Shown here piece after piece: positions 1 to 9,093 of a DNA stretch of 64,000 nucleotides. The notes beneath the pieces are model-generated. The model saw nothing but the letters and a program-made list of their open reading frames with translations. It was not told the origin of the DNA and ran no database searches. Made by a program: the position numbers and the translations under genes. How positions within the stretch are numbered: position 1 is the stretch's first letter; each line of letters starts with the position of its first letter. The DNA is from Oasisia sp. SBJ-2009 (lineage: Eukaryota; Annelida; Polychaeta; Sabellida; Siboglinidae): positions 188,501 through 252,500 of the forward strand of contig OZ024856.1 in the NCBI GenBank assembly GCA_964017155.1, read 5' to 3'.

Positions 1-503
1 CGACTGGCACAAATCGCGCTGTCTTTTCGACCTCAAAAATTTGCCAAGACGCGATGTTTATAAAACATAAATACGCGCAAGATGATTATAATTGAATGAA
101 TTAATTTAATCAAGTATCAAATGTTGGCAAAAATACTGATATAATAGCAACATTGAGGTGGGTCCGACTTGTATATAAGTGCCAAATAGTGAAATACTGA
201 AAACAATTGAGAGTATACGTGCTTTTATGAGAGAGTGCGCGTGAAGGTACGGGCCCGCAAGTGTTGGCACTGATGTACAAGTCGGGCCCACCTCAATTTT
301 GGTATAATAACTGTATCTTTGCCAACATTTGATACTTGATTTTGTTAATTCAATCAATTATATTCATCTTGCGCATATTTATGTTTTATATACAGCGCGT
401 CTTAGCAGACTTTTGAGGTCGAAAAGACAGCGCGGTCGGCATAAACAAACTGTTTATCGCTTATTTCATATGCTCAGCTCAGTAACATGCACCGCTCCGC
501 TTG
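1..503 (+). repeat. Long unit, subfamily A (503 bp)
   Basis: Diagnostic variants are a left arm with CTCAAAAATTTGCC and GCGATG, TTGTATATAAGTGCC at the arm end, loop AACAATTGAG and GGTACGGGCCC, right arm TTTTGGTATAATAAC, and linker GCTTATTTCATATGCTCAGC and CCGCTCCGCTTG. Copies start at 1, 1432, 3793, 5224, 7372, 13473, 15621, 17769 and 22570. It is always followed by a B unit and is usually preceded by an S-prime short unit. It is absent after about 23 kb, where A-prime replaces it. Confidence 0.9.
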
Positions 504-519
504 CGACTGGCACAAATCG

Positions 520-686
520 CGCTGTCTTTTCGACCTGAAAAGTTTGCCAAGACGCGCTGTTTACAAAACATAAATACCCGCAAGATGATTATAATTGAAT
601 GAATTAATTTAATCAAGTATCAAATGTTGGCAAAAATACTGATATAATAGCAACATTGAGGTGGGTCCTACTTGTACATAAGTGCC
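520..686 (+). repeat. Left arm of the foldback (reference copy)
   Basis: This 167-bp segment runs from CGCTGTCTTTTCGACC to GTACATAAGTGCC. It pairs without gaps with the reverse complement of 770-936; I count about 21 mismatches (about 87% identity). The longest uninterrupted matches are 24 bp (AATCAAG...GGCAAA) and 20 bp (CGCAAGATGATTATAATTGA). The same arm is present in every long and every short unit, 168 copies in the window, always in this orientation. Confidence 0.92.
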
Positions 687-769
687 AAATAGTGAAATAC
701 TGAAAACAAATTGAGAGTATACGTGCTTTTATGAGAGAGTGCGCGTGAAGGTACGCGCCCGCAAGTGTA
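687..769 (+). repeat. Foldback loop (reference copy)
   Basis: This 83-bp spacer between the inverted arms begins with the imperfect 8-bp tandem AAATAGTG-AAATACTG and ends in CCCGCAAGTGTA. I see no similarity between loop and linker, so the half-units share only their arms. In short units the loop is cut after the second 8-mer. A-type units have one A fewer here (AACAATTGAG instead of AACAAATTGAG), which makes them 503 bp. Subfamily differences include GGTACGGGCCC (A), GGTACGTGCCC (A-prime) and GGTACGCGCCC (B, C, D). Confidence 0.88.
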
Positions 770-936
770 GGCATTGATGTACAAGTCGGGCCCACCTCAA
801 TTTTGCTATTATAACTGTATCTTTGCCAACATTTGATACTTGATTTTGTTAATTCAATCAATTATAATCATCTTGCGCATATTAATGTTTTATATACAGC
901 GCATCTTAGCAGACTTTTGAGGTCGAAAAGACAGCG
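770..936 (-). repeat. Right arm of the foldback (inverted copy)
   Basis: This 167-bp segment is the reverse-complement partner of 520-686. It contains GGGCCCACCTCAA and GCCAACATTTGATACTTG, mirrors of the left-arm features, and ends at GAGGTCGAAAAGACAGCG. The right arm is present only in long units (98, the last partial). It carries more subfamily variation than the left arm, including GATACTTGG in D, CCAATATTTG in one A-prime lineage and CATTTTATAC in a few B units. Confidence 0.92.
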
Positions 937-1023
937 GGGTCGGCATAAAAAAACTGTTTATCGCTCATTTCATATGCACAGCGCAGTAACATGCACCGCT
1001 GCGCTTGCGACTGGCACAAATCG
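937..1023 (+). repeat. Linker between consecutive foldbacks (reference copy)
   Basis: This 87-bp segment joins a right arm to the next left arm and includes the conserved TGCGCTTGCGACTGGCAC. A, A-prime and D linkers contain a small palindrome, ATAAACA-AAC-TGTTTAT (first copy at 441-457). B (ATAAAAA) and C (TGTTTGT) each break one side of it. Most linkers carry CATATG; one A-prime lineage has CATATA. Short units keep only the last part, from ACCGCTGCGCTTG. Confidence 0.85.
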
Positions 1024-1219
1024 CGCTATCTTTTCGACCTCAAAAGTTTGCCAAGACGCGATGTTTATAAAACATAAATACGCGCAAGATGATTATAATT
1101 GAATGAATTAATTTAATCAAGTATCAAATGTTGGCAAAAATACTGATATAATAGCAACATTGAGGTGGGTCCGACTTGTACATAAGTGCCAAATAGTGAA
1201 ATAGTGACCGCTGCGCTTG
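1008..1219 (+). repeat. Short unit S (212 bp), left arm only
   Basis: The unit is colinear with a long unit except that 292 bp are missing, equivalent to 703-994 of the reference unit. The junction reads AAATAGTG-AAATAGTG-ACCGCTG. The first two 8-mers correspond to the loop start (with one C-to-G change) and ACCGCTG to the linker end. The left arm is 1024-1190; no right arm is present. This copy follows B and shares CGCTATCTTTTC and GCGATG with the B-adjacent type. Confidence 0.92.
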
Positions 1220-1431
1220 CGACTGGCACAAATCGCGCTGTCTTTTCGACCTCAAAAGTTTGCCAAGACGCGCTGTTTATAAAACATAAATACGCGCAAG
1301 ATGATTATAATTGAATGAATTAATTTAATAAAGTATCAAATGTTGGCAAAAATACAGATATAATAGCAACAATGAGGTGGGTCCGACTTGTACATAAATG
1401 CCTAAAAGTGAAATAGTGACCGCTGCGCTTG
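1220..1431 (+). repeat. Short unit S-prime (212 bp), variant preceding A units
   Basis: It has a linked set of private variants: TTTAATAAAGTATC, AATACAGATATAATAG, AACAATGAGG and TGCCTAAAAGTG. Copies start at 1220, 3581, 5012, 7160, 15409, 17557 and 22358. Every one is immediately followed by an A unit. The A unit at 13473 is the only one with a visible upstream neighbour that lacks S-prime. After 22569 the type is absent. Confidence 0.88.
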
Positions 1432-2650
1432 CGACTGGCACAAATCGCGCTGTCTTTTCGACCTCAAAAATTTGCCAAGACGCGATGTTTATAAAACATA
1501 AATACGCGCAAGATGATTATAATTGAATGAATTAATTTAATCAAGTATCAAATGTTGGCAAAAATACTGATATAATAGCAACATTGAGGTGGGTCCGACT
1601 TGTATATAAGTGCCAAATAGTGAAATACTGAAAACAATTGAGAGTATACGTGCTTTTATGAGAGAGTGCGCGTGAAGGTACGGGCCCGCAAGTGTTGGCA
1701 CTTACGTACAAGTCGGGCCCACCTCAATTTTGGTATAATAACTGTATCTTTGCCAACATTTGATACTTGATTTTGTTAATTCAATCAATTATATTCATCT
1801 TGCGCATATTTATGTTTTATATACAGCGCGTCTTAGCAGTCTTTTGAGGTCGAAAAGACAGCGCGGTCGGCATAAACAAACTGTTTATCGCTTATTTCAT
1901 ATGCTCAGCTCAGTAACATGCACCGCTCCGCTTGCGACTGGCACAAATCGCGCTGTCTTTTCGACCTGAAAAGTTTGCCAAGACGCGCTGTTTACAAAAC
2001 ATAAATACCCGCAAGATGATTATAATTGAATGAATTAATTTAATCAAGTATCAAATGTTGGCAAAAATACTGATATAATAGCAACATTGAGGTGGGTCCT
2101 ACTTGTACATAAGTGCCAAATAGTGAAATACTGAAAACAAATTGAGAGTATACGTGCTTTTATGAGAGAGTGCGCGTGAAGGTACGCGCCCGCAAGTGTA
2201 GGCATTGATGTACAAGTCGGGCCCACCTCAATTTTGCTATTATAACTGTATCTTTGCCAACATTTGATACTTGATTTTGTTAATTCAATCAATTATAATC
2301 ATCTTGCGCATATTAATGTTTTATATACAGCGCATCTTAGCAGACTTTTGAGGTCGAAAAGACAGCGGGGTCGGCATAAAAAAACTGTTTATCGCTCATT
2401 TCATATGCACAGCGCAGTAACATGCACCGCTGCGCTTGCGACTGGCACAAATCGCGCTATCTTTTCGACCTCAAAAGTTTGCCAAGACGCGATGTTTATA
2501 AAACATAAATACGCGCAAGATGATTATAATTGAATGAATTAATTTAATCAAGTATCAAATGTTGGCAAAAATACTGATATAATAGCAACATTGAGGTGGG
2601 TCCGACTTGTACATAAGTGCCAAATAGTGAAATAGTGACCGCTGCGCTTG

Positions 2651-2863
2651 CGACTGTCACAAATCGCGCTGTCTTTTCGACCTCAAAAGTTTGCCAAGAC
2701 GCGCTGTTTATAAAACATAAATACGCGCAAGATGATTATAATTGAATGAATTAATTTAATCAAGTATCAAATGTTGGCAAAAAATAGTGATATAATAGCA
2801 ACATTGAGGTGGGTGCGACTTGTACATAAATGCCAAATAGTGAAATAGTGACCGCTGCGCTTG
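2651..2863 (+). repeat. Short unit S, 213-bp variant
   Basis: This is an S unit with one extra A in GGCAAAAAATAGTGATA. This copy also carries CGACTGTCAC at its start and GGGTGCGACTTG. The CGACTGTCAC variant recurs at 6443 and 16840, and GGGTGCGACTTG recurs at 2864 and 6443, which links those copies by descent. The 213-bp form usually sits last in a run, directly before a C or D unit. Confidence 0.85.
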
Positions 2864-3076
2864 CGACTGGCACAAATCGCGCTGTCTTTTCGACCTCAAA
2901 AGTTTGCCAAGACGCGCTGTTTATAAAACATAAATACGCGCAAGATGATTATAATTGAATGAATTAATTTAATCAAGTATCAAATGTTGGCAAAAAATAG
3001 TGATATAATAGCAACATTGAGGTGGGTGCGACTTGTACATAAATGCCAAATAGTGAAATAGTGACCGCTGCGCTTG

Positions 3077-3580
3077 CGACTGGCACAAATCGCGCTGTCT
3101 TTTCGACCTCAAAAGTTTGCCAAGACGCGCTGTTTATAAAACATAAATACGCGCAAGATGATTATAATGGAATGAATTAATTTAATCAAGTATCAAATGT
3201 TGGCAAAAATATTGATATAATAGCAACATTGAGGTGGGTCCGACTTGTACATAAGTGCCAAATAGTGAAATACTGAAAACAAATTGAGAGTATACGTGCT
3301 TTTATGAGAGAGTGCGCGTGAAGGTACGCGCCCGCAAGTGTAGGCATTTATGTACAAGTCGGGCCCACCTCAATGTTGGTAGTATAACTGTATATTTGCC
3401 AACATTTGATACTTGATTTTGTTAATTCAATCAATGATATTCATCTTGCGCATATTTATGTTTTATATACAGCGCGTCTTAGCAGACTTTTGAGGTCGAA
3501 AAGACAGCGTGGTCGGCATAAACAAACTGTTTGTCGCCCATTTCATATGCACTGCCCAGTAACATGCACCTCTGCGCTTG
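3077..3580 (+). repeat. Long unit, subfamily C (504 bp)
   Basis: Diagnostic variants are TATAATGGAATG and AAAAATATTGATA in the left arm, GGCATTTATG and AATGTTGGTAGTATAAC at the start of the right arm, GCGTGGTCGGC (GCTTGG in some copies) and TTTGTCGCCCATTTC with CACTGCCCAG in the linker. Copies start at 3077, 6656, 9094, 10315, 11536, 12969, 14905, 17053, 20421 and 21854, all in the left third of the window. C copies directly behind D instead carry CTCAAACG and GGCCAAAATATTG in the left arm. Confidence 0.88.
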
Positions 3581-6500
3581 CGACTGGCACAAATCGCGCT
3601 GTCTTTTCGACCTGAAAAGTTTGCCAAGACGCGCTGTTTATAAAACATAAATACGCGCAAGATGATTATAATTGAATGAATTAATTTAATAAAGTATCAA
3701 ATGTTGGCAAAAATACAGATATAATAGCAACAATGAGGTGGGTCCGACTTGTACATAAATGCCTAAAAGTGAAATAGTGACCGCTGCGCTTGCGACTGGC
3801 ACAAATCGCGCTGTCTTTTCGACCTCAAAAATTTGCCAAGACGCGATGTTTATAAAACATAAATACGCGCAAGATGATTATAATTGAATGAATTAATTTA
3901 ATCAAGTATCAAATGTTGGCAAAAATACTGATATAATAGCAACATTGAGGTGGGTCCGACTTGTATATAAGTGCCAAATAGTGAAATACTGAAAACAATT
4001 GAGAGTATACGTGCTTTTATGAGAGAGTGCGCGTGAAGGTACGGGCCCGCAAGTGTTGGCACTGATGTACAAGTCGGGCCCACCTCAATTTTGGTATAAT
4101 AACTGTATCTTTGCCAACATTTGATACTTGATTTTGTTAATTCAATCAATTATATTCATCTTGCGCATATTTATGTTTTATATACAGCGCGTCTTAGCAG
4201 ACTTTTGAGGTCGAAAAGACAGCGCGGTCGGCATAAACAAACTGTTTATCGCTTATTTCATATGCTCAGCTCAGTAACATGCACCGCTCCGCTTGCGACT
4301 GGCACAAATCGCGCTGTCTTTTCGACCTGAAAAGTTTGCCAAGACGCGCTGTTTACAAAACATAAATACCCGCAAGATGATTATAATTGAATGAATTAAT
4401 TTAATCAAGTATCAAATGTTGGCAAAAATACTGATATAATAGCAACATTGAGGTGGGTCCTACTTGTACATAAGTGCCAAATAGTGAAATACTGAAAACA
4501 AATTGAGAGTATACGTGCTTTTATGAGAGAGTGCGCGTGAAGGTACGCGCCCGCAAGTGTAGGCATTGATGTACAAGTCGGGCCCACCTCAATTTTGCTA
4601 TTATAACTGTATCTTTGCCAACATTTGATACTTGATTTTGTTAATTCAATCAATTATAATCATCTTGCGCATATTAATGTTTTATATACAGCGCATCTTA
4701 GCAGACTTTTGAGGTCGAAAAGACAGCGGGGTCGGCATAAAAAAACTGTTTATCGCTCATTTCATATGCACAGCGCAGTAACATGCACCGCTGCGCTTGC
4801 GACTGGCACAAATCGCGCTATCTTTTCGACCTCAAAAGTTTGCCAAGACGCGATGTTTATAAAACATAAATACGCGCAAGATGATTATAATTGAATGAAT
4901 TAATTTAATCAAGTATCAAATGTTGGCAAAAATACTGATATAATAGCAACATTGAGGTGGGTCCGACTTGTACATAAGTGCCAAATAGTGAAATAGTGAC
5001 CGCTGCGCTTGCGACTGGCACAAATCGCGCTGTCTTTTCGACCTCAAAAGTTTGCCAAGACGCGCTGTTTATAAAACATAAATACGCGCAAGATGATTAT
5101 AATTGAATGAATTAATTTAATAAAGTATCAAATGTTGGCAAAAATACAGATATAATAGCAACAATGAGGTGGGTCCGACTTGTACATAAATGCCTAAAAG
5201 TGAAATAGTGACCGCTGCGCTTGCGACTGGCACAAATCGCGCTGTCTTTTCGACCTCAAAAATTTGCCAAGACGCGATGTTTATAAAACATAAATACGCG
5301 CAAGATGATTATAATTGAATGAATTAATTTAATCAAGTATCAAATGTTGGCAAAAATACTGATATAATAGCAACATTGAGGTGGGTCCGACTTGTATATA
5401 AGTGCCAAATAGTGAAATACTGAAAACAATTGAGAGTATACGTGCTTTTATGAGAGAGTGCGCGTGAAGGTACGGGCCCGCAAGTGTTGGCACTTACGTA
5501 CAAGTCGGGCCCACCTCAATTTTGGTATAATAACTGTATCTTTGCCAACATTTGATACTTGATTTTGTTAATTCAATCAATTATATTCATCTTGCGCATA
5601 TTTATGTTTTATATACAGCGCGTCTTAGCAGACTTTTGAGGTCGAAAAGACAGCGCGGTCGGCATAAACAAACTGTTTATCGCTTATTTCATATGCTCAG
5701 CTCAGTAACATGCACCGCTCCGCTTGCGACTGGCACAAATCGCGCTGTCTTTTCGACCTGAAAAGTTTGCCAAGACGCGCTGTTTACAAAACATAAATAC
5801 CCGCAAGATGATTATAATTGAATGAATTAATTTAATCAAGTATCAAATGTTGGCAAAAATACTGATATAATAGCAACATTGAGGTGGGTCCTACTTGTAC
5901 ATAAGTGCCAAATAGTGAAATACTGAAAACAAATTGAGAGTATACGTGCTTTTATGAGAGAGTGCGCGTGAAGGTACGCGCCCGCAAGTGTAGGCATTGA
6001 TGTACAAGTCGGGCCCACCTCAATTTTGCTATTATAACTGTATCTTTGCCAACATTTGATACTTGATTTTGTTAATTCAATCAATTATAATCATCTTGCG
6101 CATATTAATGTTTTATATACAGCGCATCTTAGCAGACTTTTGAGGTCGAAAAGACAGCGGGGTCGGCATAAAAAAACTGTTTATCGCTCATTTCATATGC
6201 ACAGCGCAGTAACATGCACCGCTGCGCTTGCGACTGGCACAAATCGCGCTATCTTTTCGACCTCAAAAGTTTGCCAAGACGCGATGTTTATAAAACATAA
6301 ATACGCGCAAGATGATTATAATTGAATGATTTAATTTAATCAAGTATCAAATGTTGGCAAAAATACTGATATAATAGCAACATTGAGGTGGGTCCGACTT
6401 GTACATAAGTGCCAAATAGTGAAATAGTGACCGCTGCGCTTGCGACTGTCACAAATCGCGCTGTCTTTTCGACCTCAAAAGTTTGCCAAGACGCGCTGTT

Positions 6501-8589
6501 TATAAAACATAAATACGCGCAAGATGATTATAATTGAATGAATTAATTTAATCAAGTATCAAATGTTGGCAAAAAATAGTGATATAATAGCAACATTGAG
6601 GTGGGTGCGACTTGTACATAAATGCCAAATAGTGAAATAGTGACCGCTGCGCTTGCGACTGGCACAAATCGCGCTGTCTTTTCGACCTCAAAAGTTTGCC
6701 AAGACGCGCTGTTTATAAAACATAAATACGCGCAAGATGATTATAATGGAATGAATTAATTTAATCAAGTATCAAATGTTGGCAAAAATATTGATATAAT
6801 AGCAACATTGAGGTGGGTCCGACTTGTACATAAGTGCCAAATAGTGAAATACTGAAAACAAATTGAGAGTATACGTGCTTTTATGAGAGAGTGCGCGTGA
6901 AGGTACGCGCCCGCAAGTGTAGGCATTTATGTACAAGTCGGGCCCACCTCAATGTTGGTAGTATAACTGTATATTTGCCAACATTTGATACTTGATTTTG
7001 TTAATTCAATCAATTATATTCATCTTGCGCATATTTATGTTTTATATACAGCGCGTCTTAGCAGACTTTTGAGGTCGAAAAGACAGCTTGGTCGGCATAA
7101 ACAAACTGTTTGTCGCCCATTTCATATGCACTGCCCAGTAACATGCACCTTTGCGCTTGCGACTGGCACAAATCGCGCTGTCTTTTCGACCTCAAAAGTT
7201 TGCCAAGACGCGCTGTTTATAAAACATAAATACGCGCAAGATGATTATAATTGAATGAATTAATTTAATAAAGTATCAAATGTTGGCAAAAATACAGATA
7301 TAATAGCAACAATGAGGTGGGTCCGACTTGTACATAAATGCCTAAAAGTGAAATAGTGACCGCTGCGCTTGCGACTGGCACAAATCGCGCTGTCTTTTCG
7401 ACCTCAAAAATTTGCCAAGACGCGATGTTTATAAAACATAAATACGCGCAAGATGATTATAATTGAATGAATTAATTTAATCAAGTATCAAATGTTGGCA
7501 AAAATACTGATATAATAGCAACATTGAGGTGGGTCCGACTTGTATATAAGTGCCAAATAGTGAAATACTGAAAACAATTGAGAGTATACGTGCTTTTATG
7601 AGAGAGTGCGCGTGAAGGTACGCGCCCGCAAGTGTTGGCACTTACGTACAAGTCGGGCCCACCTCAATTTTGGTATAATAACTGTATCTTTGCCAACATT
7701 TGATACTTGATTTTGTTAATTCAATCAATTATATTCATCTTGCGCATATTTATGTTTTATATACAGCGCGTCTTAGCAGACTTTTGAGGTCGAAAAGACA
7801 GCGCGGTCGGCATAAACAAACTGTTTGTCGCTTATTTCATATGCTCAGCTCAGTAACATGCACCGCTCCGCTTGCGACTGGCACAAATCGCGCTGTCTTT
7901 TCGACCTGAAAGGTTTGCCAAGACGCGCTGTTTACAAAACATAAATACCCGCAAGATGATTATAATTGAATTAATTAATTTAATCAAGTATCAAATGTTG
8001 GCAAAAATACTGATATAATAGCAACATTGAGGTGGGTCCTACTTGTACATAAGTGCCAAATAGTGAAATACTGAAAACAAATTGAGAGTATACGTCCTTT
8101 TATGAGAGAGTGCGCGTGAAGGTACGCGCCCGCAAGTGTAGGCATTGATGTACAAGTCGGGCCCACCTCAATTTTGCTATTATAACTGTATCTTTGCCAA
8201 CATTTTATACTTGATTTTGTTAATTCAATCAATTATAATCATCTTGCGCATATTAATGTTTTATATACAGCGCATCTTAGCAGACTTTTGAGGTCGAAAA
8301 GACAGCGGGGTCGGCATAAAAAACTGTTTATCGCTCATTTCATATGCACAGCGCAGTAACATGCACCGCTGCGCTTGCGACTGGCACAAATCGCGCTATC
8401 TTTTCGACCTCAAAAGTTTGCCAAGACGCGATGTTTATAAAACATAAATACGCGCAAGATGATTATAATTGAATGAATTAATTTAATCAAGTATCAAATG
8501 TTGGCAAAAATACTGATATAATAGCAACATTGAGGTGGGTCCGACTTGTACATAAATGCCAAATAGTGAAATAGTGACCGCTGCGCTTG

Positions 8590-9093
8590 CGACTGGCACA
8601 AATCGCGCTGTCTTTTCGACCTCAAAAGTTTGCCAAGACGCGCTGTTTATAAAACATAAATACGCGCAAGATGATTATAATGGAATGAATTAATTTAATC
8701 AAGTATCAAATGTTGGCAAAAATATTGATATAATAGCAACATTGAGGTGGGTCCGACTTGTACATAAGTGCCAAATAGTGAAATACTGAAAACAAATTGA
8801 GAGTATACGTGCTTTTATGAGAGAGTGCGCGTGAAGGTACGCGCCCGCAAGTGTAGGCATTTATGTACAAGTCGGGCCCACCTCAATGTTGATATTATAA
8901 CTGTATATTTGCCAACATTTGATACTTGGTTTTGTTAATTCTATCAATTATAATCATCTTGCGCATATTTATGTTTTATATACAGCGCGTCTTAGCAGAC
9001 TTTTGAGGTCCAAAAGACAGCGCGGTCGGCATAAACAAACTGTTTATCGCTCATTTCATATGCTCAGCGCAGTAACATGCACCGCTGCGCTTG
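8590..9093 (+). repeat. Long unit, subfamily D (504 bp)
   Basis: The left half resembles C. The right arm carries TTGATATTATAAC or TTGGTATTATAAC, GATACTTGGTTTTG, AATTCTATCAATTATAATC and GAGGTCCAAAAGACAG; the linker has GCTCATTTCATATGCTCAGCGCAG. D is followed directly by another long unit (C in the left part, A-prime in the right part) without an intervening short unit. The single exception is the unit at 60758, whose downstream neighbour is a short unit. Confidence 0.88.

Larger units (their letters stand above)
504..1007 (+). repeat. Reference long unit, subfamily B (504 bp)
   Basis: A complete long unit used here as the reference: left arm, loop, right arm, linker. B-specific variants are a left arm with CGACCTGAAAAG, TTTACAAAAC, TACCCGCAAG and GGTCCTAC, and a right half with GGCATTGATG, TTTTGCTATTATAAC, GCGCATATTAATG, CAGCGCATC and AGCGGGGTCGGC. 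B units nearly always follow an A or A-prime unit, and are nearly always followed by a short unit (exceptions at 34647 and 38805). The B left arm is the most diverged from the short-unit left arm, while the B linker matches the short-unit junction. Confidence 0.93.
1..8589 (+). repeat. HOR block 1: 3792/3579-bp superrepeat
   Basis: Unit starts: A1, B504, S1008, S-prime1220, A1432, B1935, S2439, S2651, S2864, C3077, S-prime3581, A3793, B4296, S4800, S-prime5012, A5224, B5727, S6231, S6443, C6656, S-prime7160, A7372, B7875 (503 bp, one A lost in the linker), S8378. The order at 1-3792 repeats at 3793-7371. The second copy is 3579 bp because it has two instead of three short units before C. The unit starting at 1432 has a private CAGTCTTTTGAGG in its right arm. 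Confidence 0.9.

Noticed and set aside
441..457. Small palindrome ATAAACA-AAC-TGTTTAT as a terminator or regulatory hairpin
   Set aside because: The 7-bp stem is weak, is broken in B and C linkers, and is not followed by a T run. It is noted only as part of the linker.
329..538. Recurring 69-92-codon open frames on the plus strand in nearly every right arm and linker, possible small-protein family
   Set aside because: They begin at TTG, not ATG, and lie inside a satellite arm. Length changes with a single C/G variant (CTCAAA against CTGAAA makes a stop), and no domain or signal is recognisable. Repetition of the unit explains the repeated frame.
613..861. Recurring 82-83-codon minus-strand open frames crossing the foldback loop
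   Set aside because: They also start at TTG and span left arm, loop and right arm. Their conservation is no greater than that of the surrounding DNA, so they follow from sequence homogenisation and not from selection on protein.
520..936. Foldback unit as a MITE or Foldback-type transposon
   Set aside because: Long inverted arms fit, but all copies are in tandem. No target-site duplication can be recognised at the arm ends, and no transposase or flanking unique DNA is present. A transposon origin remains possible but is unsupported here.
504..1007. CENP-B box or other known centromere-protein site
   Set aside because: The nearest candidates (around TTTTCGACCTCAAAAG and its mirror) do not match the essential TTCG-A-CGGG spacing of the CENP-B box.
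1327..1332. AATAAA polyadenylation signal in S-prime units, and TATA-like TTATAAAA in left arms
   Set aside because: These are short AT-rich matches expected by chance, with no gene or transcript context.
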